Below are positions 1 through 10,629 of a stretch of DNA of 64,000 nt, in pieces. How positions within the stretch are numbered: the first letter of the stretch is position 1; each line of letters starts with the position of its first letter. The translations under genes and the position numbers were made by a program. The stretch is from Siphonodentalium dalli (taxonomy: Eukaryota > Mollusca > Scaphopoda > Gadilida > Siphonodentaliidae), in contig CP136068.1 in assembly GCA_032622095.1 (NCBI GenBank), positions 154,963,151 to 155,027,150 of the forward strand, written 5' to 3'. Under the pieces are notes generated by a model. The model saw nothing but the letters and a program-made list of their open reading frames with translations. It had not been told where the DNA came from and searched no databases.

Positions 1-360
1 AGAAGTCATTGTAAGAATTACTATGAGTTATGGCCCTGGTTTCTCAACTAATTGACCGGGTGACCTCATTTGAACAAATCTGAACACCAGTCACCCAAGG
101 ACCCTCCATACCAAATATTAGCTAAATCGGCACAATGGTTATGGACAAGAAGTTGTTGTAAGAATTACTGTGGAGGAATAGAATTATGGCCCTGGTTTCG
201 CAACTATTTGACCCAGTGACCTCATTTGAACAAATCTGAATGAGAGTCACCTAGGGAACATCCACACCAAATATGAACCAATTTGGTATGATGGTTTCAG
301 AGGAGAAGATGTTTAAAAAAAAAGTTGACGGACAGACAGACAGACGGACAGACGGACGGA
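1..360. repeat. Mollusc-type dispersed repeat, two direct copies
   Basis: Two diverged direct copies of about 150 bp each contain ATTATGGCCCTGGTTTC and CCTCATTTGAACAAATCTGAA. They are followed by a GACGGACAGACGGACG-type tail at 325-362. I know this style of repeat from bivalve genomes, and a related one lies at 27.36-27.84 kb. No coding potential is visible; open frames here are accidental. Confidence 0.6.
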
Positions 361-370
361 CGTACCTACA

Positions 371-650
371 TTTGAACATTTGTTGGGTAGTCCAAAAAAA
401 CCCTTGTTGGTTACTTACTGTTGGGTACTTAAAAACAGTTCTTACGAAAGGTCAGTTATTGGGTATGTGTCCGTCCGGGTTTTATTGGGTATTAGTCCAT
501 TTGAATTTCTTACAAGAGCACACTTGATGGGTTGTTGTCCGGACAACATACGATTGTGCATTTATTGGGTAGTCCAAAAAAACCCTTGTTGGTTACTTAC
601 CGTTTGGTATTGGGATGTGTCCAAGAAACTTTGTTGGGTAATCTGATCAT
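371..650. repeat. TTGGGTA-containing degenerate direct repeats
   Basis: The motif TTGGGTA(G/C/T) recurs, and the phrase AGTCCAAAAAAACCCTTGTT occurs twice (about 391 and 571), giving a roughly 180-bp direct repeat. It is not a telomeric array because spacing and unit are irregular. Short open frames across it look accidental. Confidence 0.45.
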
Positions 651-1344
651 TGTTGTGTACTGAACCACCTTCCATGGACAGATTTGTAACATTTTCTATG
701 GACAATCTATTGCATGATATATTTAAAGGATGCCAGCTGTGCTTCAGTGTTCATCAGATCAACCTGACATTAAGCAACATTGAGAGTGGTTAGTACTTGT
801 TTGGGTGACCCACTACTAGCAGCCAATAACTGATCAGCAAGCTGATTAGAATCCTTGGATAATATTCTAAGTCCGCACTTATCTCATCGCACACAAACGA
901 AAATGTGACTTGGTTGGTTGAGTGGAAAATGAAGCATTGATCATGACTGTTATATAATAAAGTTTGATGGGAACCAGTTTATTGAAACCGGGGCGATCCC
1001 GTAAACAATAAACAATAACAAACCATACAACTGGTCATCGGCAGACAAATGTAATTACCTAAATTGTGATCGACATGTGTTTACATATATACATTATCTG
1101 ATTTGCATCATTCAACGCTTTGTAGTCAAATATTTACTCAAACATGCATTCGCGTTGTGGAACATGAATGCAGGACGTTGGTTGGTTGAAATTACGTCAT
1201 ATGACGTCGGGCGCTGACCCCAACTTGCATCCATTTTAGTGTAGACGCAACTTGCTCCGAGCCACGATAATAACATTGGAAATGGACGCTTAAAACTTAT
1301 TAATCTGCCAGTTGACTCAGTTGAGTGTAAATATAAGTAATGAA
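651..1344. other. Stretch without recognisable genes
   Basis: AT-rich sequence with no long open frame, no splice-bounded exon and no clear repeat structure that I can see. Confidence 0.5.
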
Positions 1345-1480
1345 TGTTCATTTTGTTGCGTTCCATAAAGTATGGATGCAAGTTGGTATGACATTTTCAT
1401 GTGTGGAACGCTTTCGCGTTCCACACAAAATCTCAGACCAGCTTGCATTCATACTCTATGGAACGCAACAAAATCAACAT
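1345..1480. mobile_element. Foldback (hairpin) element
   Basis: Two arms of about 63 bp are imperfect reverse complements around a CTTTCG centre near 1412. The left arm carries TTTTGTTGCGTTCCAT and the right arm ATGGAACGCAACAAAA. This is typical of a small non-autonomous foldback element. Target duplications are not clear. Confidence 0.6.
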
Positions 1481-1943
1481 CCATTTCTTAAATGGATCTT
1501 ATTCAAAAACATGCCAGATCCATTGTCGGATTTATTTTTTCTAAATGGAGGCATCCAAATGTGAAGCCATATGGACCAAGAACAAAGAAACAACACACAG
1601 CCACTGATGATACAAGTTTATTAATAAATGACAGTAGTGATGACAGTCATAAATAAACAATGACAAAGATAATCAAATTCAATGATTCAATATTAAACAA
1701 TTCTATGTTTATTTTCATGCGTATTTTTGAATGTACATTAGGCCATACACACAAAATAATTCGTTTCTCAGGGATCGGCGCGTCCCAAAAATCAATGCGG
1801 CTCCCACATATTTATTGGCAGCTGTAAATAATAAATATATAACAGGGCCGGGAACCTCGAACCTCTAAACCAAAGCGTTTTGTGTTTAAAATTGGATTGA
1901 AACAGAAATAAGCGACTGTCTGAGAGAAGAAACTTGTTCATGA
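1481..1943. other. Stretch without recognisable genes
   Basis: No exon-like sequence or repeat that I can support. Confidence 0.45.
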
Positions 1944-2068
1944 GCTGTAGAAAATCACAGTGCACAAGCAGATATCAATATTTTATTGAAACTAACTTTT
2001 ATGTAGAAAATATATGTAAATCACTAATTTTTCGTCTAATTTTCTAGTGCACTGTGATTTTCTACAGC
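1944..2068. mobile_element. 125-bp MITE with perfect 22-bp inverted ends
   Basis: The left end GCTGTAGAAAATCACAGTG and right end CACTGTGATTTTCTACAGC are exact reverse complements over 22 bp. The interior is AT-rich and has no coding capacity. No convincing target-site duplication is seen, so the superfamily is undetermined. Confidence 0.65.
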
Positions 2069-2645
2069 GGATGGTACATTCACCAAAAATCAAGGGGGGT
2101 AATTCGTGTTGAACTTCCTGTTTCTGTAAAGCAACATGGCCACGCTAGTAAATACTTGTTTCTCAAAAAAACAATCTGAAGGGAAATATCATTTCAGTTG
2201 ACAAGATGAAAACTATTCAGCAAATGGCTATTGATTATGCTTCTTTGTAGCACATTGAAGATGAGTGCAGATAAAAACTGTTCGTCAAATGGTTGATGAT
2301 TTCATGTCCATGAAAGACGTTGACGATGATTTTGCCCTGGTTGTTTCAAAAACTAAAACGGGACTTTGACACAGTTGCAGGAGACATCATGATCATGTTT
2401 TCTCGAGTCACGATATTTTCAAATTCGAGTGAACAAAGAAGATGAACCAGAGAAGAAATCGGGAGAAGTAGTTGATGTATTCGCGCTGCTGATGACAAGT
2501 TGCAAGGAGGTGGTGTTGCCCAGTAAGACAAATGTGAAAAACAAACGGTGTTGCCCAGTAAGACAAATGTGAAAAACAAAAGCGACAAATTGTGCAATTC
2601 ATTCATTGACTGGAGTGGTTAGGTGAAAACAACACTTCCAAAAGG
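2069..2645. other. Non-coding stretch with one short tandem duplication
   Basis: A 35-bp unit containing GTTGCCCAGTAAGACAAATG is present twice in tandem (2512-2546 and 2547-2581). Otherwise no gene or element is recognised. Confidence 0.45.
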
Positions 2646-4026
2646 ATAGCGTTGACAGTGTGGGTCGGCAAACCCTAATTTTATGGCAGTAGAGGGTGAC
2701 TTCTGTTCCTCAATGTCATCGAAATAATTTGAGATAATCGTATTCATAGATATGCAAATAAGCTATTTTCTTATACAGTTTACCTATAACACATTCCCAA
2801 ACATACAAAACTGTCACTCTGTCCGGAAATAGTAAATTTTCTGTAATTTTTTTTATTTTGCATCTTGACTCACTTTGGTGAGGTCCAGACCTTATTTACT
2901 AAACTCGTCTTGTAAATTCAATTAGGAACTGGTGACGTGTTGAAGATTCTATTTAACGTCGGAAGCAAGCGATCAATCATTCCCCTTGCATTCTAGAAGA
3001 TGTGTAGTATTTCCTTTTAAGACGATTTCCAATAGTTTTGGTGATCCACATATTGCCAAGGGAAATTATGAGGTTGTCATTTTGAGATTGAGCTGTAACA
3101 TCATCGTTTGTCATAATAGGAAAAACTTCTTTTTCTAGGAGATCGCTGGCTTCAGGGTTTAACCTCTGAGACATACCAAGGCTACAAACTCGCAGTTCGT
3201 TTGCTGTCGCATGAGAATCGTTTGCTGTCGCATGTGAATTGTCTGTCTGTCCCAGAATAACTGCTGGACAACACTTCTGGTGCCTATACATAGTTCTGTC
3301 CAATTTGAGCCAAGCGAAACAACCAGGACAAGGACCGTAATTGGAGAAATCAAATGTTTCATGTTGTCGCCTGGAAACAATGACTTCACCTCTTCCCTTT
3401 GACAGAACTTCAATATTATTGACATGGTCACCCTTGTTCCTCAAAATGTCCCACATCGGTCTAACCTGTTTGTGTCGAGATCCCTTTTCCTTTGAAATTT
3501 TCAGGATATTCTGAACATCAGGCTGACATTTGTGATCCCTCTTGTTTTGCATGTTTAGCAAAGTTTGTTATTATTTTTTTGCAGAATTTACATGCATGAA
3601 CTTGGTTCCAAACAAACGACTTTTTTCTTAACACCGTGGGATGTTGTATGTGATTTTATCAGTTTGCGTGTGAATACCTTTGGACCTTTAACACTGGACA
3701 TTTTTCTTCTTTTTTCAATCTGGTCATCAGAAGTCCCACTGCTACTTGAAACATATATCATCCTCTTCGCACCCTTTGGAGATCCTTCATCCACTGATGC
3801 CACGTCATCAACGTCCGTATCCATGACCTCCTCCTCTTGTTCATCTCCAGAATCCTCAGATTCTTCACCCACTGGTGGCCTCTCATCATGGTCATCAGAA
3901 TTCCAACTGCTGCTTGAAACGTATCTGATCCTCTTCTCACCCTTTGAAGATACTTCATCCACTGGAGACACGTCATCAACCTTGTCCCTATCCTCTTGCT
4001 GTTCATCTGCATCCTTGCATTCTACT
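2646..4026 (-). pseudogene. Rearranged broken copy of the YR/zinc-finger gene
   Basis: Three non-collinear blocks match the gene at 17164-22811. Bases 2675-2722 match about 20590-20640, 2723-2980 match intronic 19954-20207, and 2981-4023 match 20773-21970. The last block encodes the acidic VSSSSWNSDDHDERPPVGEE repeats and both zinc-finger-like motifs. A 2-base deletion near 3555 (TTGCATGTTTAG against TTGCATATGTTTAG in the intact gene) and a 1-base loss near 3630 break the frame. Open frames on the plus strand are shadows. The order of blocks differs from the parent and intron sequence is present, so this is a DNA-level rearranged copy, not a processed pseudogene. Confidence 0.75.
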
Positions 4027-4051
4027 ATAACAAGCTTTATAAAACATTAAA

Positions 4052-5320
4052 GCTGGATTATCTCTTTGTAAACATGTATTATATAGTTACCGGGGTATCA
4101 AATATTAGATCTGAGTCGAAGACTTCTGTCTGGAAATTAATGCTTCTATCGATTAATATTGATTTTATTTAGAATATTTCTGGTCTGAAAAGATGTTGTT
4201 GTTCAGCTCACAGGTATTAGGCACAAACTTTTTTCTTTTTTTTAAATTTAATCAAAATCTCGGAAAGGTAAGTATCAAGGCTGATAGTGAAAATAGGAGG
4301 TCAAAACATCATCCTCACAAAAGCAAAATTTTGAAAATCATTCGAAGTTGTCAATGAAATTTATTTTTTGGTACCCAAAACATCCGTCCAATGAAAAATC
4401 AAAAAATCAAATAATCTATCCCCTAAATCTATACTATTATCATCAAACTAAATAGCCCTATTGTCAAACAGACGTTGTTTCATGAAGTACAGCTAATTTG
4501 GGGGTGGTACTCAACATACATCGTGTTTAATAACGATTTATGTTCTTTCTTTTGGTCAGTTTTACAGATTTCAATTCCCGGGAAGCCATTTTGCAAAACT
4601 GAAAGCGAAACTAACTTGAACTTTATTAAATTAATTTTAATATCTCTCTTTTAATTGATATCCGGCATTCTTAATGACAAAAATCATGCGGTGGATATAT
4701 AATACCCACTAGATAAGGAATTTGATAAAACATTATTTTTTATTGATGTAAAATTATTTTATTTTGGAGTCATTTACGGCAGCGTTTCTCGAGTTTGTTT
4801 CGCACTTTCAAAATGGCCTCCCGAGAATAGAATCATGTTAAACTGACGGGTATAAAAGACAAAAATCGTTATTAAACTTGATGCATGTTGAGGACCACAC
4901 CCAAATTAGCTGTCCTTCGTGAAACAACGTCTGTTTGACAATAGGGCTATTTAGTTTGATGATTAGAGTATAGATTTCGGTAATTTAGTTGTTGGATTGT
5001 TTGATTTTTTTGATTTTTCATTGGACGGACGTTTTGGGTACCAACCAAATAAATTTGATTTATAAACTTTAAATGTTTTTCTATGTTCACTCATCTCAAA
5101 TACGACGGCGAACCAAACTTTTTTGAAAACTACGAATATTTGGTCACATAGTGCTGCAATTACAGATCAATAAAAAATAAAATGTTGCTTTTGTAGAGAA
5201 AAATGCTGACCTCAATCAAAAATGAGATAGATACCTTTCCGAGATTTTGATTAAATTAAAAAAAAAATTGTGCCTAATACCTGTGATTCAGCTAATGAAC
5301 AATAGTAGTTACTGTTAACA
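4052..5320 (+). repeat. Dispersed repeat A, split by a foldback insertion
   Basis: The left part (4052-4207) and right part (5287-5320) match, in inverse orientation, sequence around 24195-24970 (GCTTCTATCGATTAATATT; AACAATAGT.GTTACTGTT). In the 24-kb copy the two parts are contiguous at this point, so the 4208-5286 block is an insertion into this repeat. The left end motif AAAGAGATAATCCA (as read on the other strand) also occurs near 5567 and 17140. Confidence 0.65.
4208..5286. mobile_element. 1.08-kb foldback element with 6-bp target duplication
   Basis: Termini TCACAGGTATTAGGCACAA and its complement are followed inward by long inverted arms. For example ACAGACGTTGTTTCATGAAG at about 4470 pairs with its diverged complement at about 4920. 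The whole unit folds on itself. TTCAGC flanks both sides (4202-4207 and 5287-5292). The paralogous repeat at 24.23 kb has the uninterrupted site. No transposase frame is present, so it is non-autonomous. Confidence 0.75.
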
Positions 5321-5458
5321 GAGACCATAAATGTTATTGCGTAATTTTGTCACAAATAAATGTTAAATAAACGTTAATTATACCCATTATCGCCTATAAC
5401 TATGGAATAAAATAATACAACCAATCAATCTAGGACATTTGACATTCGGTACATAGCC

Positions 5459-5945
5459 ATAGGAACAGCCTAATGCCCTCTATCGCTATGTAGTATCACC
5501 CGAATGGTCTTCAGTTCATATTGATTATTTTATACCCATGCAACTATTTAAAATTTGTTATTTAAATAGATAATCCATCTTTAACTTTAATATTATATTA
5601 CGAACCATTCAAAGTGATATCTTCGAGTTTCTTTCCTGCATACTTTCCAACGAGATTGAATTCCTGCAGAAGCATCATTTTTGATATGTCTACCCTTTCT
5701 ATCAACCCTGATGTCATGTGGTAATGTATCTTTTTAATGTCCATTGAATGGCTCACGTGGTTGGTAATCCATGACTGTTGTTGATGACTCCGGAGAGGCT
5801 GTCACCAACGCTGCTGCGGCGAGATCTTCAAAATGTGCTATAGGTATATACCTTGCCACAAACTTGTATCAATTCCTGTGATTCCGGCAATTTCTTCTCC
5901 AACTATTCAAGGACGTCCTCATTGATAAATCCAGATTAGATACAC
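5459..5945 (-). pseudogene. Shuffled YR-gene fragments (last exon, core piece, exon 2)
   Basis: Bases 5459-5790 match 17034-17355, which is the last exon plus downstream DNA. This is joined to a 47-bp piece of the big exon (CTGCTGCGGCGAGATCTTC, parent about 20660). That in turn is joined to the second exon with its splice donor and intron bases (TATAGGTATATACCTTGCC, parent 19592-19705). The order is not that of the parent gene and no continuous frame runs through, so it is a mosaic pseudogene. Confidence 0.75.
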
Positions 5946-5949
5946 CTGT

Positions 5950-6570
5950 TTGTCGCTCCACTTCTGTCTGACATTTGTGATGCGTTAACAGTGTGGGTCG
6001 GCAAATCCTAATTTTATGGCAGTACAGGGTGACTTCAAGTCCTCAATGTCATCGAAATCCGGAGAGACTGTCACAAACGCTGCTGTGGCGAGAACTTCAA
6101 AATGTTCGGGTACTAAAAAATTACCTAATTGCTTCAATCTCTCCAGCACGTCTCTTGTTGTAGAGGAGCAGTCTCGTTTCAGCCAATTCACACACCCTTT
6201 TGTAAGACGTCGAAGACATATCCCCGAGATCCAAATCCAATTCTTTCAACTGGTCTTTGATGTATCTTTGTAGGTTTACAAGATCATTAGGGTCTGGGAG
6301 TAGTTGTTCTTTGTTGAATTTCCGCAACTGTAGAGTGGTTGTTGCGAATTTTGTAACCCTCATGAACCACTGCAATTCTATCAATTTGAAGAAATCCTTG
6401 CAATTTGTCTTGTCTGCAGAATTCTTGTCTTTCATGGCAGGGCCTGACCCCATTTGGATGCTGCCATATATTTTCTCAAATTCACTGATGTGATCTTCTC
6501 TGGATGCTTCAGTTTGATTTCACAGCAAATTCTTTTTAAACTGTCATAGGCTCTGATAACTCCATCTCGC
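5950..6570 (-). pseudogene. Shuffled YR-gene fragments (core domain fused to exon 4)
   Basis: A short piece encoding RQKWSA is followed by a copy of parent 20590-20705. Then come parent 20233-20570 (the region with the YNKRRAGE box, including its splice donor GTAATT) and parent 17539-17638 (the LRKYMATITQ exon). The junction at about 6465 falls in GCCATA, which both parental sites share (20572-20577 and 17534-17539). One 110-residue frame survives locally. The arrangement cannot encode the parental protein. Confidence 0.75.
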
Positions 6571-6572
6571 TT

Positions 6573-6835
6573 TCAAACTTTCTTTTTACCCAGGAGTTGT
6601 GGATGTCTCGAGATTTTCTTATTTATTTCGTTCCACAGTTTTTTCTTTATTGTCTCCCAGTTGGGTCGTTTATAAATGTGTCCATGCTGTTTTTCACTTA
6701 TCTTCATCGCTTTCAAACATTCTTTTTGTCCAGGAGTTGTGGATGTCTCGAGATTTTCTTTAAAGATAATTCTAATTGCAGCCATCTCTTTGGCACTCCA
6801 CTTCTGTCTGACATTTGTGATGGGTCGGCAAACTC
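6573..6835 (-). pseudogene. Myb-like C-terminal domain fragment, partly duplicated
   Basis: Read on the minus strand, 6835-6597 gives WSAKEMAAIRIIFKENLE, then TPGQKECLKAM, then RPNWETIKKKLWNEINK. The W-[ST]-x-E...GKxEC...RxWxxIKxxVxN pattern is one I associate with the C-terminus of this animal YR/zinc-finger family. A second partial copy of the LETSTTPGQK part abuts it (6573-6610). This domain is absent from the spliceable gene at 17164-22811. Confidence 0.6.
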
Positions 6836-7380
6836 TAATTTTATGGCAGTAGAGGGTGACTTCAGGTCCTCAATGTCATCGAAATCCGGAGAGGTTATCA
6901 CAAACGCTGCTGCGGCGAGATCTTCAAAATGGGCTATAGGTATATACCTTGCCGATGTCCTCTTGCCGTTGTTCATCTGCATCCTTATTACGAACCATTC
7001 AAAGTGAAATCTTCGAGTTTCTTTCCTGCATACTTTCCAACGAGATTGAATTCCTGCAGAAGCATCATTTTTGATATGTCTACCCTTTCTATCAACACTC
7101 ATGTCATGCGGTAATGTATCTTGTGAATGTCCATTGAATGGCTCACATGGTTGGTAATCCATGACTGTTGTTGATGACTCCGGAGAGGCTGTCACCAACG
7201 CTGCTGCGGCGAGATCTTCAAAATGTGCTATAGGTATATACCTTGCCACAAACTTGTATCAATTCCTGTGATTTTCCGGCAATTTCTTCTCCAAACTATT
7301 CAAGGACGTCCTCATTGATAAACCAGATTAGATACACCTGTTTGTCGCTCCATTTATGTCTGACATTTGTGATGCGTTAA
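6836..7380 (-). pseudogene. Shuffled YR-gene fragments with repeated junction
   Basis: The blocks in order are: core piece (parent 20590-20690), exon-2 donor piece, a scrap of acidic repeat, the last exon (6990-7165, ending in the same stop), the core piece again, and exon 2 (7225-7345). A 178-residue frame crosses several of these joins, but they connect coding and intronic bases from different places. I treat it as a fortuitous fusion frame. Confidence 0.7.
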
Positions 7381-7383
7381 CAG

Positions 7384-8035
7384 TGTGTCCATGCTGTTTT
7401 TCACTTATCTTCATCGCTTTCAAACATTGTTTTTGTCCAGGAGTTGTGGATGTCTCGAGATTTTCTTTCAAGAGAATTCTAATTGCAGCCATCTCTTTGG
7501 CACTCCACTTCTGTCTGACATTTGTGATGGGTCGGCAAACTCTAATTTTATGGCAGTAGAGGGCGACTTTAGGTCCTCATTGTCATCGAAATCCGGAGAG
7601 GTTGTCACAAACGCTGCTGCGGGGAGATCTTCAAAATGGGCTATAGGTATATACCTTGCCGATGTCCTCTTGCATTTGTTCATCTGCATCCTTGCATTCT
7701 TCACCAGTTGGTGGCCTCTCCTCATCAACCTCGTTGACGTCCTCTTGTCGTTTTTCATCTGCATCCTTGCATTCTTCACCAGTTGGTGACCTCACATCAC
7801 GGTCATTATAATTCTCACCTAATGCCCAATTGACATCCTCCTCCAGTGCCTGACAGCTAATTAATTTCTCTTTCTTTGTCAAAATCCCTTTTCCTTTGAA
7901 ATTTTCAAGATATTCTGAATATCAGCCGACATTTGCATCCTTGCATTCTTCACCAGTTGGTGGCCTCTACTCATCAACCTTGTCCATGTCCTCTTGCCAT
8001 TGTTCATCTGCATCCTTGCATTCTTCACCTGTTAG
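7384..8035 (-). pseudogene. Shuffled YR-gene fragments ending in acidic repeats
   Basis: Bases 7384-7520 are another Myb-like fragment. Next comes the core piece with the exon-2 donor (7530-7670), then two and a half units of the acidic RPPTGEECKDADE repeat (7675-7800). It continues into a block matching the start of the big exon (SCQALEEDVNWALGENYN, about 7805-7860). Immediately beyond, ILKISKEKG-coding bases from the zinc-finger region are fused in (7880-7935), followed by one more acidic unit. Confidence 0.7.
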
Positions 8036-8278
8036 TGTAATTGTATCCTTATTAAATCTCTGACTGATAGGCCATAACACGCAACAAACAACTGGAATGG
8101 ACCAGAGTATGAGATTATAAGCTATTGTATGTAATGCACTCTGGTTTGTGGATCAGCACTATTCCAAACTTCCAAGATGTTTATTAGAGTCTGTGATTAA
8201 TTAGAAAATGAACCTTTTATTTCATAAATTATTGTTGTGATTTAATATTATCAATTCATGTGTAGTCCAGTGGAACTA

Positions 8279-8360
8279 CTTCCAATAAAGCTTGATCTGG
8301 TCGGTGGTCACCCTGATTTACATCAAATTTCACCGATGTAGTTTCCACATCTTCTGCCAT
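8279..8360 (-). CDS. Candidate first coding exon, copy 1 (acidic N-terminus)
   Basis: On the minus strand an ATG at 8360-8358 opens MAEDVETTSVKFDVNQG and continues HRPDQALLE. A GT follows at about 8279 (GAA|GTAGTT). Diverged copies lie at 9295-9335 and 15090-15175, so it is a conserved unit repeated with the YR fragments. I infer a first exon of a family member. In this location no downstream exon can be connected with confidence, so it may be an orphan fragment. Confidence 0.35.
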
Positions 8361-8640
8361 GAGTGAATAACTCATACTGTTTCCTCTATATGAGCTGTAA
8401 CATCATCATTTGTCATAATTGGAAAAACTTTTTATCAAAATCGAGTGAAGCAACTGTGAATAGAAACTAAAAACGAAACAGATTATAGAACTAAAAACAC
8501 CCAAATCAGAGCGTGAATGCTCGATTGGGGCCAGAACCATTTAGAAACTGACCATTGTGCAAACACATAAAACAGAATATCAAAATAGCAAACATAAAAA
8601 CTACATGAAAACGTTTTTTTTTTGGTTTACAAAAAGAAAA
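8361..8640. other. Mostly unrecognised, with one YR-gene scrap
   Basis: Bases 8391-8432 match the zinc-finger exon region (parent about 20873-20912; AGCTGTAACATCATCATTTG). The rest shows nothing I recognise. Confidence 0.45.
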
Positions 8641-9182
8641 ATATCGACAACTAGCCCAGCAGCCGCCGTGGACTACCCTTCAAATTCTGGTCGGGTCAAA
8701 GACTGGTACATAGCTGAAGAGGTGACCCGTTTAGCCACTGCATATAGCAGCCTCCCAGTACCTCCCCACAGTGAGACAAGCGTGAACAATACATGATTCA
8801 AAACTCAACAATCATCAGAATGAACACAACAGAGACAAGAGAGGACAGAAACATCATACATGAAAACACAGGCGACAATACTTCAAACATCAGACAAAAA
8901 TTGAATCTGAAACGCTGTGGAGAGGCGTGACTAGCCGATTGATTGAGCCGGGTCAACTCAACCACCCGTCTTGAAGAGATGTAGGACCGAAGAGGACCAT
9001 GAGCTAAGTTGTATCCGCAGGTCGATGCCTCACGTGATACAACCGCCCTAGTACCTCCAGGACTCCTACACCACACCTCACGGGATGCACCCCACGGCAA
9101 ACAGGGTGCCACATTAGGGGATTTTTACCCCTCGCAGTGGGGCGGTAGGCACATTCTACCCCGGGCCTACACGGTGTTGCTG
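8640..9182. repeat. GC-richer block, probable transposon fragment, unidentified
   Basis: This is clearly more GC-rich than its surroundings. It contains short palindromic stretches such as GGGGATTTTTACCCC (9117-9131). Frames of 79 to 104 residues exist on both strands, but I recognise no domain. The sharp composition change and the position between YR fragments suggest inserted repetitive DNA. Confidence 0.35.
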
Positions 9183-9335
9183 TCGCATGTGAATTGTCTG
9201 TCTGTCCCAGAATAATTGCTGGACAACACTTCTGGTGCCTATACAAAGACCGTAATTGGAGAAATCAAATGTTTCATGTTGTCGCCTGGAAATTTCACCG
9301 ATGTAGTTTCCACATTTCTGCCATGAGAAACGAAC
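9183..9335 (-). pseudogene. Zinc-finger scrap fused to first-exon scrap
   Basis: Bases 9183-9290 match the parental zinc-finger coding region (TGTCTGTCTGTCCCAGAATA, parent about 21027) with an internal deletion. They run directly into a broken copy of the MAEDVETTSV exon (9294-9333). This is another junction of originally distant coding pieces. Confidence 0.65.
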
Positions 9336-9339
9336 TATT

Positions 9340-9865
9340 TTGTGTGTATGGCCTTACATGTACTTGCTCAACATCTGTCAGTTGTCATTATACATATGTT
9401 TTCTTTACTTTAATCACCCTCCCATAAACATCTAATCAATATCAGGCAACTGCTAACCAATTACCTTGGGATGAAAATAACCGCTAATAAAATATTTTCA
9501 AGCAATACACACCCTGCTGAATACAGTTAAGCCAAGAATCTTGCTCAACATCTGTCTGTCAGTTGTCATTTAAACATGTTTTCTTTACATAAATCACCCT
9601 CCACATAAACTGAGAATCAATATCAAGCAACTGCTAACCAATTTAAAGTTTTCTTTACTTTAATCACCCTCCCATAAACTACTAATCAATATCAGGCAAC
9701 TGCTAACCAATTACCTTGGTCGGAAAATAACCGCTAATAAAATATTTTCAAGCAATACACACCCTTCAAATTAAACTGAGCATCTTGATCAACATAGGTC
9801 AGTTGTCATATACACATGTGTTTCCTTTACTTAAATCACCCTCCATAAAAACTGGGAATCAGTAT
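9340..9865. repeat. Tandem direct repeats with TCACCCTCC and GCAACTGCTAACCAATT
   Basis: Phrases such as TTAATCACCCTCCCATAAAC and ATCAGGCAACTGCTAACCAA recur at about 9410-9460, 9590-9640, 9660-9710 and 9830. The copies vary in length and divergence. There is no coding signal. Confidence 0.6.
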
Positions 9866-10060
9866 TAAGCAACTTTTTTCTTTATTGTCTCCCAGTTGGG
9901 TCATTTATAAATGTGTCCATGTTGTTTTGAACTTATTTTCATCGCTTTCAAACATTCCTTTTACCCAGGAGTTATGGATGTCTCAATATTTCCTTTAACC
10001 CTTTACTCAAGATTTTCTTTAAAGAGAATTCTAATTTCAGGCATCTTTTTGACATTCCAC
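9866..10060 (-). pseudogene. Myb-like fragment with remnant of a MITE end
   Basis: This matches the 6640-6800 fragment. At 10006-10022 the sequence CCTTTAACCCTTTACTC is the left tip of the piggyBac-type MITE found at 10293, but the rest of the element is missing. The gene fragment then restarts (AAGATTTTCTTTAAAGAGAA). Confidence 0.6.
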
Positions 10061-10144
10061 TTCAAATAGAAAATAGAAATAATAATATGAGCAATTTGAT
10101 TATGCAACATTATTTCAGCCATTTGTTAACATTAATTTAATCTT

Positions 10145-10290
10145 CTTTTTTTTTATTTCGTTCCACACTTTTTTCTTTATTGTCTCCCAGTTGGGTGTTT
10201 ATAAATGTGTCCATGCTGTTTTTCACTTATTTTCATCGCTTTCAAACATTCCTTTTACCCAGGAGTTATGGATGTCTCAATATTTCCTTT
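10145..10290 (-). pseudogene. Myb-like fragment interrupted by piggyBac-type MITE
   Basis: Another copy of the same coding fragment (TTTATTGTCTCCCAGTTGGG). It stops at 10292 and resumes at 10630 after the MITE (AAAGAGAATTCTAATTTCAG). The tandem reiteration of this fragment (9.87, 10.15 and 11.16 kb) suggests local duplication before the MITEs landed. Confidence 0.6.
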
Positions 10291-10292
10291 AA

Positions 10293-10629
10293 CCCTTTAC
10301 CCAACAAACCGGCCAAATAAAGCTGCAACAGCCTAAATTATCTTGGCTCTGTCTCAATAGAACCATACAAATATGGATATCATTGGAACCGGTTCATTGA
10401 CCACATTGTGATGGTTACAGTTATGCCCTGTGCCAATGCATTCTCTTATATATGCGAGTCGACCATAGGTCGCCTCGCATATATAAGAGAATGCATTGGC
10501 CTAAAAAAATTCTTTTAACACTTTTTACCATTTTTTCTTACATTCTTTAACAATTTTATTATTTGTAAATGGTCGACTCGCATATATAAGAGAATGCATT
10601 GGCACAGGTCCGTTCTGTTGGGTAAAGGG
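10293..10629. mobile_element. piggyBac-type MITE, TTAA duplication
   Basis: A 337-bp element with inverted ends CCCTTTACCCAACA and TGTTGGGTAAAGGG, flanked by TTAA on both sides (10289-10292, 10630-10633). Uninterrupted copies of the host fragment (for example 11290-11310, TTTTCTTTAAAGAGAATTC) confirm the TTAA target. A CCC..GGG terminus with TTAA is characteristic of piggyBac. Inside is a strong palindrome (10434-10500, AATGCATTCTCTTATATATG and complement), whose arm is repeated near the right end. There is no transposase. Confidence 0.85.

Noticed and set aside
371-650. TTGGGTA repeats as a telomere-like array
   Set aside because: Units are irregularly spaced and embedded in longer direct repeats, unlike (TTAGGG)n.
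6713-7249. 178-residue minus-strand frame as a gene
   Set aside because: It runs through several mosaic joins, including intronic bases of the parent, and repeats the same core piece twice. A real protein is unlikely.
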